A stretch of DNA of 64,000 nucleotides from contig CAVRAZ010000011.1 of NCBI GenBank assembly GCA_963719135.1, positions 62,001 through 126,000 on the forward strand, given 5' to 3'. Position numbers and translations under genes: made by a program. Below are positions 18,258-27,408 of the stretch, one piece after another. The notes below the pieces were generated by a model. That model searched no databases and had not been told where the DNA came from. It saw only the letters and a list, made by a program, of their open reading frames with translations. The DNA is from CAVRAZ01 sp963719135 (lineage in GTDB: Bacteria > Pseudomonadota > Gammaproteobacteria > DSM-19610). Within the stretch, counting starts at the first letter, position 1; the number at the start of each line of letters is the position of its first letter.

Positions 18258-18921
18258 GGCAACCTCCCCGGCGCTCCCGCCCGATCCAGGCGAACCGCGC
18301 CATTCCACACTTGGCTTTCCAGCCAGGGCCGCGCGCTGTGGCTGCCCGGATGTCGAGCAACAGGGTGTCCGCACGCTCACTGTATAGTTAGCTCTAGATT
18401 ACCCGACTAATTTAGTCAAGTTATAGACGGCGCAGAAACCCTGGGGGAATCGCATCGGGGAGACCGTTCGGTCCGATCCGCGGCACGGCCGGATGCTATC
18501 AGCGCGTGGATTGACGCCGGTCAATGAGCTTCGCTCCCGGCGTGCAGACTATTTCCAATCGAACCCTAGGTCCGTCGGGTCGAGCTGCGGTGCGCGCCTT
18601 CGCCGGGACGACGTTTCGGGCCGCGATCGGCGGTTCTCGGAAACAATGAATCGGGCGGCGCGAGCGCCGCGGCGTTAGGTGACGTCAGGCGCGCAATGCG
18701 CGCGGTGGTCCGCCGATCAGGAGCGCGGGCGGAGATTGCGCCGGGCCGGATAACCCGACGGGAGGCGATGGACGGAAGCGAAGACCGCCCGCTTGCCGAC
18801 CGGGACCGTCAACCCCCTGGCCTGTACGAGCAGGGGCGCGGGCGAATCCGCGGATATCCACGAGTTCGACGAACGTCTCATTGAAAATACGCACGAATGC
18901 GATTTGTTGGAGAAACAACCC
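18258..18921. other. Gene-free interval with AT-rich promoter-like stretch
   Basis: No gene is supported. A locally AT-rich stretch at about 18380-18425 (including ACTAATTTAGT, a short palindrome) is the likely control region of the leftward membrane-protein gene. The rest is GC-rich with no recognised repeat, apart from a faint relative of the dispersed repeat at about 18594-18614. Confidence 0.5.
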
Positions 18922-19158
18922 ATGTCACGTCGGTACGCCAATCACGCCAGTCAGGCGGTCGAACGCTTCAAGGAAATGCTGAGCGCCTCGGGGCGCGCCC
19001 ACGTCGGGGAGGGACATTTCGGCGAGCTGGCGCTTCTGATCGAGTCGGCGATCACGACCTCCGTGCTCGAAGCAATGGAACAGGCCGCCGAGCACATGGA
19101 GCAGCTCGCCCGCGACATGCGCCACCGCGCCGAGCGCTTTGAGGCACCGCCGGCATAG
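18922..19158 (+). CDS. Small helical protein, unknown
   Basis: A 78-residue protein with a ribosome-binding site (TTGGAG) placed before ATG 18922. The upstream-extended frame lacks support. It is highly charged and almost entirely helical (QAVERFKEMLSASGRAHVGE, ALLIESAITTSVLEAMEQAA), with heptad-like spacing suggesting a small coiled-coil or oligomer. No family is recognised. It is convergent with the halogenase-like gene. Confidence 0.65.
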   Translation: MSRRYANHASQAVERFKEMLSASGRAHVGEGHFGELALLIESAITTSVLEAMEQAAEHMEQLARDMRHRAERFEAPPA

Positions 19159-19230
19159 CCGCCGCCCGGTCGCCGCGCAAAGGCGCGCCAGGCCGTTGCG
19201 CCGCATGCGGTCGGCGGCCGCTCGGGGCCG

Positions 19231-20475
19231 TCAGGCGTTCGGGACACTTGCCGGCGACCGGACCGGGTCCGTTCCGCCGGTCGCCGGCCCGCCCTGGGCC
19301 GACATCACCGACCGCATCTTCCGAAGCCCCTCCCTGGGCACGATTTCGTAGATACGTCCGGCGAACAATTCGAGAAATTCCTCCCGGTGACGGACATGCG
19401 CCATATTGGCGAAACCCCAGGGATACGCCCAGAAATAGGCCAGCATGTCCTCGACGATCGCTTGCGCCGCGGTCGTCGTTTCCATGTACCCGCGCGCGTG
19501 CCCGGGCCATTCCGTCGGATCGCTCTGCCGGCAGGCGCTGATCGCCTGCGCGACATACGACGCCTCGACAACGGCGAATTCGACACCGAAGGAAAATATC
19601 GGGTCGATGAAGCCGTGACTGTCACCCACGCAGAAAAGGCCGTCGGCGGCATAATCGTCGATGCGGTAGGAATAGTTGGATAGCACCTGCACCGCGCCGA
19701 CGCGCGTGGCCGCAGACATCCGCTCCGTCACCGACGCGGAGAACGACGGCAGACGCCGGTCCATGTACCTGTCGGCCGGAAGCTTGCTGGATTTGTAGCC
19801 GTCCACCGGTATCACCAGACCGACGCTGGTCACGCGCTCCGACAACGGGATCATCCATACCCATTCGTACTTTTCGCGGTGGTGGATCAAGGTGTCGAGC
19901 GCGTCGTCCGGCTTGCGGACCAGCCCCTCGTACTGGCTGAAAAAGGCGATCTGCCGGGCATAGTCCCCTGCGCGAAGCGGCCCGAACAATCCCTGCCGGT
20001 GACTGAAGCGCCGTTGTCCGGTCGCATCGATCACGAAGCGCGATTCGAGTACCGATGTCGCGTCGTCCGCCAGACGCACCCGAAGCTGCCAGCCATCCCC
20101 GTTCCGGCGCAACTCCGTGGCCTTTCCGTGCACGTGTTCCGCGCCGCGCTCGACGGCAGTGTCCAGCATCATCGCGTCGAAGCGGGCGCGCTCCACCTGC
20201 CAGGCGTCGCCGGCGCCCACGTAGAAGCTGTTGTGCGGACTGCGCGAGAAGACCCGTACGCCGCGTTTTCTCGGCGCGGCCAGTTCGAGCAGTTTCCGGT
20301 CAAGGCCCAGACGATTCAGCGCGTCGACGCATTCGGTCGTCAGCGACTCGCCGATGTGGAAACGCGGAAAATTTTCCGCTTCGACGAGCACCGGCCGAAA
20401 ACCCTGTTCCAGCAGGTTCAGGGCGCTCGACGCGCCCGCGGGCCCGCCGCCGACTATCAATACGGATTCACTCAC
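19231..20475 (-). CDS. Flavin-dependent halogenase-like FAD oxidoreductase
   Basis: A 414-residue FAD protein of the tryptophan/phenol halogenase superfamily. Features are the Rossmann GGGPAGASSALN at residues 8-19, the halogenase-type FPRFHIGES, the W-x-W-x-I-P motif (WVWMIP) and the FxxPxFSxG motif (FIDPIFSFG). The last two distinguish flavin halogenases from monooxygenases. Halogenases use FADH2, oxygen and chloride or bromide to make hypohalous acid. No partner flavin reductase or biosynthetic cluster is adjacent, so the substrate, and whether it halogenates at all, is unknown. Confidence 0.8.
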   Translation of the reverse strand: MSESVLIVGGGPAGASSALNLLEQGFRPVLVEAENFPRFHIGESLTTECVDALNRLGLDRKLLELAAPRKRGVRVFSRSPHNSFYVGAGDAWQVERARFDAMMLDTAVERGAEHVHGKATELRRNGDGWQLRVRLADDATSVLESRFVIDATGQRRFSHRQGLFGPLRAGDYARQIAFFSQYEGLVRKPDDALDTLIHHREKYEWVWMIPLSERVTSVGLVIPVDGYKSSKLPADRYMDRRLPSFSASVTERMSAATRVGAVQVLSNYSYRIDDYAADGLFCVGDSHGFIDPIFSFGVEFAVVEASYVAQAISACRQSDPTEWPGHARGYMETTTAAQAIVEDMLAYFWAYPWGFANMAHVRHREEFLELFAGRIYEIVPREGLRKMRSVMSAQGGPATGGTDPVRSPASVPNA

Positions 20476-20673
20476 CTTGGTCCGCCTCGCTGTGTCCCGC
20501 CCCGGATTTTAACGATGGCCGGGGTGTAACGCCATGGCGTCCGGCGCCGGGATCGGCAATTCGTATGCGGCCGCCCACCGCTGTCGGTACGCGCGGTCGA
20601 AACGGCGGAAGCGCGCCGATAACCCGCCGCATCGCCCGGGAGACTCTTTAGACGGATTCCGCCCTTGCGCCGG

Positions 20674-21954
20674 TCAGCCCCGCTCCGCCGCGGGGATCCT
20701 GTTCGGCTGCCAGGCGCCCTGGGCGAGCGAACGCCACAGCCATTCCATCGGGCCATAGCGGAACCGCCGGATCCACCACAGGCTGAAGATAATCAGCACC
20801 GACCACACCGCCAGACAGACAAGCAGCAGCTCGCTGCGTTCGAGCCGGCCGTACAGCCCGAATCCGAAGCCGTAGAACAGGGTGATCGCGATCGCCGTCT
20901 GTCCGAGGTAGTGGGTCAGCGACAGCCGTCCGACCGCCGCCAGCGCGCGCAACGGCCCCGCGAGCGCGCGCCAGCGGCACAGGAGACCGATCAGCCCGAC
21001 GTGCCCCAGCGTCATCGGCAGGCGGCCGATGTCATAGTTCACGCCCTCCATCGTGCGCAGCGCGGCCGCGTCGAAACCCTGCACCAGCGCGTGATAGACA
21101 TCGGCGCCGCGCATCACGACACCGAGACCGTAGCCGGCCAGCGCCAGCACCGCATAGAAGGCGGCGGAGCGCCGCCCGTCGAGCACGCCCCAGCGATACA
21201 GCGCCATGCCGAGCAGCATCATGCCGCCGATGTCGAACAGCATATTGCGGTACAGCCCGGCGGACTGGTTGGCGGCGACCTCGGGCGCCTGCGCAACCAG
21301 AATGTCCAGGTACCCGGAACGGTAGAGTTCCAGGTCCGCCGCGACCTGCTGCCGCAGCCATTCGATGAACGCGGGGTCCACCGTTGCGGCAGCCGCGGCC
21401 TGTTCCGCGCCGCCGCCCCGCAGCGCGGCCACGATGCCGGCGAGGTCCAGCTCGACGTTGGCAAAGGCGATCGCGCCGACGCCGATCACCAGCAGCGTGC
21501 GCGGCGCCAACCCCCGCAGCGGGAAGAGCAGCAGGCCGATCACCCCGTAGTCGTACAACACGTCATGCGGCCACAACAGCAGGTAGCCGTGCACAAGCCC
21601 GAAGGCGATCAGCCAGAGCTGGCGGCGGAAATAACGGTCGACCAGCGCGAGACCGCCCGGCGCGCCGGCCAACCGGTCGAGCAGGATGGCTGCGCCCGCG
21701 CCGAACAGCATCGAAAACAGCCCGCGCATGGCGCCCTCGAGAAAAACCCCGGTGATCGCCCACAGGGTGAGATTGGCGGTGCTCGCCGTGCCGATGAGCG
21801 TGGGCAGTGCATTGGCGCCGTACGGCAGGCCGAAGGCGGCGACGGCTATCCAGAAGATGCCGAGCACGGCAAAACCGCGCAGCACGTCGAACTGCAGAAT
21901 GCGCGGACCGCCGGCCGCTGCCTGAATCGCCGGTTCGGGATGCTGTACAGACAT
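20674..21954 (-). CDS. DUF418-family integral membrane protein
   Basis: A 426-residue multi-pass inner-membrane protein, starting at 21954 (MSVQHPEPA) rather than at the upstream ATG 22092. DUF418 hallmarks are QFDVLRGFAVLGIFWI near the N-terminus and, in the C-terminal domain, AVGRLSLTHYLGQTAIA and WWIRRFRYGPMEWLWRSL. The first half resembles acyltransferase-like membrane proteins. The function is not established. Monocistronic. Confidence 0.9.
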   Translation of the reverse strand: MSVQHPEPAIQAAAGGPRILQFDVLRGFAVLGIFWIAVAAFGLPYGANALPTLIGTASTANLTLWAITGVFLEGAMRGLFSMLFGAGAAILLDRLAGAPGGLALVDRYFRRQLWLIAFGLVHGYLLLWPHDVLYDYGVIGLLLFPLRGLAPRTLLVIGVGAIAFANVELDLAGIVAALRGGGAEQAAAAATVDPAFIEWLRQQVAADLELYRSGYLDILVAQAPEVAANQSAGLYRNMLFDIGGMMLLGMALYRWGVLDGRRSAAFYAVLALAGYGLGVVMRGADVYHALVQGFDAAALRTMEGVNYDIGRLPMTLGHVGLIGLLCRWRALAGPLRALAAVGRLSLTHYLGQTAIAITLFYGFGFGLYGRLERSELLLVCLAVWSVLIIFSLWWIRRFRYGPMEWLWRSLAQGAWQPNRIPAAERG

Positions 21955-22698
21955 GGAAATGCTCCGACACAGATCAAGCGGTGCTGCGCGATGCGGCGCC
22001 GGCGCGGGTGCAAGCGGGCATCCGACGCAGGCGGCCGCGCGTAGATGTGTTCGGTGTTCCTGCCCGCTGCGCTTCCTTGTCAGAAGCGGCATTCACAAAG
22101 CCTCGCCAGCCATAGCCGGCCTGAGGTCCTGGCAACGTAATTCCCGGCAGGCTGTCGGAAAAAGATCAGGCGACGCGGAAACGCAGACAAGTATAGCGTA
22201 CGCGCGGTACGTGCGCATTCTGGGCCGGTTTTCAAACCCCGCCGACCGTGAAGGCGCACTTACGAGAGGCAAGTCCGGCCGGCGATGGCTGCTCGCGGGA
22301 GAACATTTGCGCGAATGACACTGGGGCGGCTGTGCCGCCTCCGCGGAAATGGTAAGCAGTCGGGACGGGCCGCCTCCATCCGCCAGGCGTGCCGGCCGGG
22401 CGCGCTACTCGCAGCGCGCGGCTCATGGTGTGTGACACCCGTCAAAGGTTACCAATTAGGACACTGAATGACCTATTTGTGCGTACTACTCAAACGCACT
22501 GGCACCTGCCAGGCTGCGCGTCGACGGCAATGGTGCGCCGACCGCTCGCTTCCGCCCTTGTGGTGACAGTTACGTGACGAACAGGTGAATTTAAGGAAAC
22601 AAACTCGTGACAATCGACCTTGAACCGATCCGCCGGATCACTGGCGCCCCGATTTCAACAGAAACCTGCATCGGCGTTCGCCGGCTCGAGAAATGACA
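21955..22698. other. Gene-free interval upstream of the decayed gene cluster
   Basis: About 740 bases with no supported gene on either strand. The reading frames present lack coding character and ribosome-binding sites. It precedes the interrupted MAPEG gene and may contain remnants too decayed to identify. Confidence 0.5.
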
Positions 22699-23109
22699 AT
22701 GGATATCAAGCTGACGACTGAACTATTCTGACTGGTGGCGACGACGACCATGACCGCCCTGTTCTGGATTCCGTACACACTCAAGCGCATGCTCGAGCAG
22801 AGGATACTGACCGCGCTTTGGGATCCCGAGGGACGTACCGAGACCAAACGCGCCTGGGCCGAGCGCATGATGCGCGCCCACGAAAACGCCATCGAGAATC
22901 TGGTGGTGTTTTCGACGCCGGTATTGGTGGCCCGGGCCATGAACGTCAGCACCGACGCTACGGCGACGGCCTCGATGGTCTATTTCTACGCAAGAGCGGC
23001 GCACTTTCTCGTGTTCTCGTTCAAGGTCCCCGTGCTGCGGATCGTAACGCTCCTGATCGGATTCGGCGCTCAGATGGTGTTCGCGTTGACGCTGCTGGGC
23101 ATGCTGTGA
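22699..23109 (+). pseudogene. MAPEG-family membrane protein interrupted by an early TGA
   Basis: MAPEG proteins are small four-helix membrane proteins related to glutathione transferases. Reading from ATG 22699 gives MDIKLTTELF, then TGA (22729-22731), then LVATTTMTALFWIPYTLKRM in the same frame to a stop at 23109. The family has an aromatic residue at this position, and TGG to TGA would be a single change. Conserved residues downstream (RMMRAHENAIENLVVF, ARAAHFLVF) are intact. Translation might restart at GTG 22735 or ATG 22750 but would lose much of helix 1. Most likely a recent nonsense mutation. Confidence 0.75.
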
Positions 23110-23187
23110 CGCTGGTGTGGCCCTGCTGCGGCGAACGTCCTGCCGCAGCAGGGTGTTGCGGCTGACTGAAGTACAGAGGTGACGCTT

Positions 23188-23445
23188 ATGACAGGTTGGT
23201 ATCTTATCATTACCGGAATGCTGCTCGCGCTGTTGGCGCTGTCGATCGAATTCCGCCACAAGTCGATCTGGCAATATTCGCTGGAACGCTACTAGGCGCC
23301 GTCCTCGAAGCTGATCGACAGGCTGCAGCGGCCGAACCTGCTCTCCTACCGCCTCAATGTGTACCTGATCTTGCCTCTTGTATTCGCAACAGGTCTGGTC
23401 TGTATCTATATCGGGTACGGACAGCTTGCCGTGGCAAGCGCCTAG
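23188..23445 (+). pseudogene. Small two-helix membrane protein interrupted by TAG
   Basis: From ATG 23188 the frame reads MTGWYLIITGMLLALLALSI, through IWQYSLERY, to a TAG at 23293-23295. It then continues without another stop for 49 codons (APSSKLIDRLQ to VLPLVFATGLVCIYIGYGQLA-like sequence) to TAG 23443-23445. Both halves hold one hydrophobic helix and share codon usage, so this looks like one gene with a CAG-to-TAG change. Alternatively the 35-residue first part is a complete micro-protein. A ribosome-binding site (GAGGTGACG) precedes the start. Confidence 0.55.
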
Positions 23446-23723
23446 ACGTGGCGTCTCGCGCTCGTCAATAAAGTTCTCCGGTCGACCGCCCGGAGAAATC
23501 CGGGCGGGCCGCCGCGGTGCTGTATATACGGCCGCCCGCCGCCGCTCGCGGTTCCCAGGTAGAAGGAATCGCGCACCGCGATAAAGGCGACGACGTTGTC
23601 CGTCAGTTCCGACTTCCACCGGCCCCGCGCCTCCAGTTTCGCGATCGCCTCGCGCGACCCCTGGCGGGCCTGAGCGGCACGGATCGCGTCGGTGAATATC
23701 ACATCCGCAACGGCGTCGGTCAT
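23442..23723 (-). pseudogene. Truncated pyridoxamine 5'-phosphate oxidase-like flavoprotein
   Basis: Starts at 23723 behind AGGAGG. The first 80 or so residues match the PNPOx-like FMN-binding family (FTDAIRAAQARQGSREAIAK, FIAVRDSFYLGTAS, PYIQHRGGPPGFL). Just after AVDRRTL the similarity stops and the frame ends at 23442, where about 200 residues are expected. The lost FADF..NRQYIT part is not found nearby. The break coincides within a few bases with the end of the convergent interrupted gene, which marks a deletion or rearrangement junction near 23450. Confidence 0.75.
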
Positions 23724-23760
23724 GGCCTCCTGCTCCTCGATATCTCGCAGGCCGCGCGAT

Positions 23761-24360
23761 TCAAGCGGGCCGCGTGTCGCGCATGGACGGGCGTTGTTCG
23801 AACTGCGCGTACCAGCTCGCGAGCGCCTTGCGCGCATCGCGCCAGCCCGCGCCGCAAAGCCTGAAATCCAGATAGCCGAGCGCGGTCGCCAAGGCCAGGT
23901 GGGCCAGCGACAGCGACGGCGGCAAGCTTTTCAGATCGTCGTCGGCCTGTTGCACGGCGCGGTCGATTTCGGCTGTCCAGTGACCGACCCAGTGGCCGGA
24001 TTGCTGTTCCGCCGGCCGCCGCCGCTCCATCACGATGGCATAGGCGGCATCGAGAATGCCGTCGGCCATCGCCTCCCAGCGGCGGATTGTCCAGCGGTCC
24101 GTCCCGGATCGAGGGAGCAGCGGCGCGTCGTCCGACAGGGTGTCCAGGTACTCGCAGATCACGGGGCTGTCGTAGATTACCTGGCCGTCGTCGGTAATCA
24201 GCGTGGGCACCTTGCCCAGCGGATTGGCCTCGCTGAGTACGGGCACGTTTTCGAACGGGTTGCAGACCCGCTGTTCCACTCGGGCGGTCAGCCCCTTCTC
24301 GGCGACCACCAACCGGACTTTCCTCGAATAGGGTGAGGTGTTCGAATAAAGAAGCAGCAT
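23761..24360 (-). CDS. Glutathione S-transferase
   Basis: A 199-residue cytosolic GST. The N-terminal thioredoxin fold has the catalytic-site segment YSNTSPYSRKVRLV (Ser type), the cis-proline LGKVPTLI and the glutathione-binding DSPVICEYLD. The helical C-terminal domain contains SLAHLALATALGYLDFRL with the N-capping region. Probably detoxification or stress. It lies 37 bp upstream of the truncated PNPOx remnant on the same strand. Confidence 0.92.
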   Translation of the reverse strand: MLLLYSNTSPYSRKVRLVVAEKGLTARVEQRVCNPFENVPVLSEANPLGKVPTLITDDGQVIYDSPVICEYLDTLSDDAPLLPRSGTDRWTIRRWEAMADGILDAAYAIVMERRRPAEQQSGHWVGHWTAEIDRAVQQADDDLKSLPPSLSLAHLALATALGYLDFRLCGAGWRDARKALASWYAQFEQRPSMRDTRPA

Positions 24361-25115
24361 ATCGGTTCACCTTCGTCTTGCGCGAATGGGAATGGTAGAA
24401 GATCGCGCAGACCACACGAAATGATTTATTGAGATACCGGACATCATATTGTGAGAATGAACGGCATCCCGAATCCACTGGGCATTTGCCGCCTGTACCG
24501 CAGCCGTTCCGGTCGGTCGGCATCGACACGGCGCGCGGTCGGCGGACGCAGCCCCGCAAAGACCTTGACGCGCGGGAGCGCGACGGCGGCCTGCGGCTCG
24601 AGCACGGCGCCGCCCATCCCGATTGGCCTTGCGGGGCTTTATCGAACCGACCTGGTCCCGTCGGCGACGGCGCAACAACCCGCCGGGAGTCGACCGAACC
24701 CTGTTGTTTAGCGGATACCGAGCCGGTAACGGTCCTGTCAGTGGAATTCACTTCAGGTGCAATTCATCACGCGTGCGTAGATTGGCGCTGAGCATGGCGA
24801 AGCCCAACGGGCGTTGGGCTTCGTGCCCCGGCCCAACGTGCATCGATTCAATGATTGTGTGAGCCTTCTGAACTGTTCGCATCGGTCCAGCGTGCAGACC
24901 CGCGAAGCGAAAAGGTCTGTGTGGGTGCCCTACGAATTCGGCCGGGCCAAGACGCGCCGGCTCCGGCTGTTCGGCGCCTTATCCGGCACCCGCGTGGAAG
25001 GGTCCACCGGTCAAAGGGCTGCCCAACTGAAAGCCGGACGCGCGCGATCGACCGCAACCTACCAGTGGGGCAAGGCGCCAGCCGAGCGGGACCGCCCTCT
25101 GCTATCCTAAGACCT
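24361..25115. other. Gene-free interval with one palindromic repeat
   Basis: About 750 bases without a supported gene. At 24799-24822 GAAGCCCAAC and GTTGGGCTTC form a perfect ten-base stem with a four-base loop, followed by GTGCC. A related hairpin occurs at 48280-48317, so it belongs to a small palindrome family. Confidence 0.55.
24799..24822. repeat. Palindromic GAAGCCCAAC element
   Basis: Ten-base inverted repeat with loop GGGC. Its stem differs by one base from that of the hairpin between the convergent TIGR03790 and prfC genes (GAAGCCCGAC at 48280-48317). REP-like or terminator-like. Confidence 0.55.
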
Positions 25116-25505
25116 ATGGGAGACCGCCGCCGCTTTAGAAAGAAAGCCGACCAGTTCGTGGTCGCCGTCGTGCTGGACCTGGACACCCCCGGGTTCACGT
25201 ACCGGAAGTGGGGCGCCGACCAGCACTGCAAGCGCGGCGACTGGCTGGTCGACAACGACAGCGACGTTTACACGGTCGACGGCGACGTGTTCCAGCGCAC
25301 CTACCGCAACGTCGGTCCGGGCAAATATGTGAAGACCACGCCGGTGTGGGCCGAGGTTGCCACCGGGGCCGACAGCGTGCCGACCAAAGAGGGCCGGTCG
25401 CACTACGAAGCGGGCGATTACCTCGTATTCAACAACGAAGATGGCGGCGACGCCTACTGTGTCGCCGCCGCCAAGTTCGAGGCCATGTACGAACCCGACG
25501 ATTAG
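25116..25505 (+). CDS. Protein with two PGDYG-like repeats
   Basis: A 129-residue cytosolic protein starting at ATG 25116; the longer upstream frame has no coding character. Two PGDYG-type units are visible, KRGDWLVDNDSDVYTVDGDV (ending FQRTYRNV) and EAGDYLVFNNEDGGDAYCVA (ending KFEAMYEP). They share the pattern G-D-(W/Y)-L-V, a Tyr-x-V/C strand and F..xY. PGDYG domains occur in bacteria and phages and have no firm function. The gene is isolated and directly followed by a dispersed repeat. Confidence 0.75.
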   Translation: MGDRRRFRKKADQFVVAVVLDLDTPGFTYRKWGADQHCKRGDWLVDNDSDVYTVDGDVFQRTYRNVGPGKYVKTTPVWAEVATGADSVPTKEGRSHYEAGDYLVFNNEDGGDAYCVAAAKFEAMYEPDD

Positions 25506-25615
25506 CAGGCTGCTGAAAGACGTTCCGGCGCGTGCGGGGCAAGGCGAAGACCGGCGGGAAAACGTAATGTACGCGCACTACATGAGCATTCAGCCCCCAT
25601 GCCGGGATCGGGCGT
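25506..25615 (+). repeat. Dispersed repeat, copy 1 (CTGAAAGAC...GTACGCG type)
   Basis: Begins GCAGGCTGCTGAAAGACG just after the PGDYG stop codon and continues GGGGCAAGGCGAAGACCGGC and TGTACGCGCACTACATGAGC. A clearly related sequence in the same orientation lies at 28612-28680. This is a chromosomal repeat of unknown role and does not code. Confidence 0.6.
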
Positions 25616-25731
25616 TCTGGATCGCGAATGACCGACCTCGATCGGCACGCTTTGAGATACCCTGCGACCTGGGTCAGGCCGCCCGCGGGAACGGAGCGGA
25701 CAAACGCAAAGCGCGGACAAAGCTGGGAAGA

Positions 25732-25823
25732 TGGCGGAGAGGAAGGGATTCGAACCCTTGTGGAGCGTTATGCCCCCAACCGATTTCGAGTCGGTGCCGT
25801 TGTGACCGCTTCGGTACCTCTCC
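25732..25823 (-). tRNA. tRNA-Ser (anticodon CGA)
   Basis: Reading leftward from 25823: acceptor GGAGAGG, anticodon arm CCGA-CTCGAAA-TCGG with anticodon CGA, the long variable arm typical of class II tRNAs, T-loop GGTTCGAATCC, acceptor CCTCTCC, discriminator G and encoded CCA (25734-25732). It decodes UCG. Confidence 0.96.
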
Positions 25824-25982
25824 GGAACTCAATTTACAGGTTGCAAATCAAGGAGTAACAGGGGGATCCTCGGGGTCTCGCACCTGCGGCCGGTAAGTGT
25901 AGCGCATCCGTCGCTGGAAATGTTAAATAATGTGGTGGCCCGGCCCGCTAAATCGGTGATCCCAATTCGCCCACTCACACGC

Positions 25983-27380
25983 ATGCGCTCGCTCCTGGTG
26001 CTATCACTGCTGATGCTGACCGCTTGCGGGCCGGCTTCGCTTGGAAAGCATCAGTCGCAGCTCAAACGGGTCCTGACGAGTGGCGAGCTGCGGGTGCTGA
26101 CGCGCAACGGCCCGACGACCTACTACGAGGGGCCGACCGGCCCGACCGGCCTGGAATACGATCTAGCGCGCGGCTTCGCCCGGTATCTGGGCGTGAGGCT
26201 CAGAATCGAAGTGGCCGACAATTATGCCGACCTGCTCAATGCGCTCGAAAAAGGCAAAGCCGACCTGGCCGCCGCCGGCCTGGCCGTCACCGAGGCACGC
26301 GCGCAGCACGTCAGATTCGGCCCGGCCTACCAGACCATCACGCCGCAGGTCGTGTATCGCTATGGCAACCCTGCACCCTCCGATCTGGATGACGTGCAGG
26401 GCCCGCTGCACGTCCTCGAGGGCAGCAGTCACGCCGAACGGCTGCTGGCGCTGAGGCGGAAATATCCCGGTCTGACCATCGAGGAAGACCCGGAACTCGA
26501 CAGTGAACAGTTGCTGAGCCAGGTGTGGGAACAGGCCATCGACTACGCCGTCGTGAACTCCAACGAACTCGCCATCGATCGCCGCTACTACCCCGAACTG
26601 CGAGTCGCCTTCGACCTCGGCGACCCGCTGCCGCTGGCCTGGGCGTTTCCGCCCGGCGAAGACCGCAGCCTCATCGACGCCGCGCAGCGCTATTTCACGA
26701 AGCTGAAGAAGAACGGCCGGCTGGCGCAATTGCTCGAGCGTTATTACGGCCACGTCAGCGATTTCGACTATGTGGAAACGCGGCGCTATCTCAAGCACAT
26801 CCAGGAACGCCTGCCGCAATATCGCCGCTGGTTCGTCGAGGCCGCCGAGAATACCGGCATCGACTGGCGTCTGCTGGCGGCCATCGGGTACCAGGAGTCG
26901 CACTGGAATCCGATGGCGGTCTCGCCCACCGGCGTGCGCGGCATCATGATGATCACGCAGGACACGATGAAACAGCTCGGCCTGAACTCCAGCCGCCTCG
27001 ACGCGCAGACCAGCATCATCGGCGGCGCCGCCTACGTAAGACAGATTCGCGAGAAGATTCCCGAGCGCATTCAGGAACCGGACCGCACCTGGATGGCGCT
27101 GGCGTCCTACAACGTCGGTTACGGGCACCTGGAAGACGCACGCATACTCGCCGAACGTGACGGCGCGAATCCCGACCGCTGGGTCAACGTCAAGGAATAT
27201 CTGCCGCTGCTCAGCAAAAAGAAATGGTACCGGCAGACGAAGAACGGCTACGCGCGCGGCCGCGAGCCGGTGCAGTACGTGGAAAACGTGCGCGACTACT
27301 ACGACATCCTGATCTGGGTCACGGATACCGGCGGACTGGGACGGACCCGCACGGCGTCGACCGTGGACAACGACGGCTGA
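25983..27380 (+). CDS. mltF: Membrane-bound lytic murein transglycosylase F
   Basis: Cleaves peptidoglycan to 1,6-anhydro-muropeptides. ATG 25983 gives a lipoprotein signal (MRSLLVLSLLMLTACG) with lipidated C15; ATG 25920 is less likely. A periplasmic solute-binding-like domain (about residues 30-250, LRVLTRNGPTTYYEG, GLEYDLARGFARYLGV) precedes the SLT domain (about 280-440) with catalytic E305 in GYQESHWNP, then GVRGIMMITQDT and ALASYNVGYGH. This two-domain order defines MltF. Monocistronic, divergent from tRNA-Ser. Confidence 0.94.
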   Translation: MRSLLVLSLLMLTACGPASLGKHQSQLKRVLTSGELRVLTRNGPTTYYEGPTGPTGLEYDLARGFARYLGVRLRIEVADNYADLLNALEKGKADLAAAGLAVTEARAQHVRFGPAYQTITPQVVYRYGNPAPSDLDDVQGPLHVLEGSSHAERLLALRRKYPGLTIEEDPELDSEQLLSQVWEQAIDYAVVNSNELAIDRRYYPELRVAFDLGDPLPLAWAFPPGEDRSLIDAAQRYFTKLKKNGRLAQLLERYYGHVSDFDYVETRRYLKHIQERLPQYRRWFVEAAENTGIDWRLLAAIGYQESHWNPMAVSPTGVRGIMMITQDTMKQLGLNSSRLDAQTSIIGGAAYVRQIREKIPERIQEPDRTWMALASYNVGYGHLEDARILAERDGANPDRWVNVKEYLPLLSKKKWYRQTKNGYARGREPVQYVENVRDYYDILIWVTDTGGLGRTRTASTVDNDG

Positions 27381-27408
27381 CGCGGTTCAGACCGATTCTG
27401 CTGTTCAC

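Noticed and set aside
22729..22731. TGA in the MAPEG gene as a selenocysteine codon
   Set aside because: No downstream hairpin typical of a SECIS element was evident, and the family does not use selenocysteine at this position; a nonsense change is simpler.
24429..24791. Overlapping open frames in the gap upstream of the PGDYG gene
   Set aside because: Arg/Pro/Ala-rich products without domain resemblance or ribosome-binding sites, as expected for random frames in GC-rich DNA.
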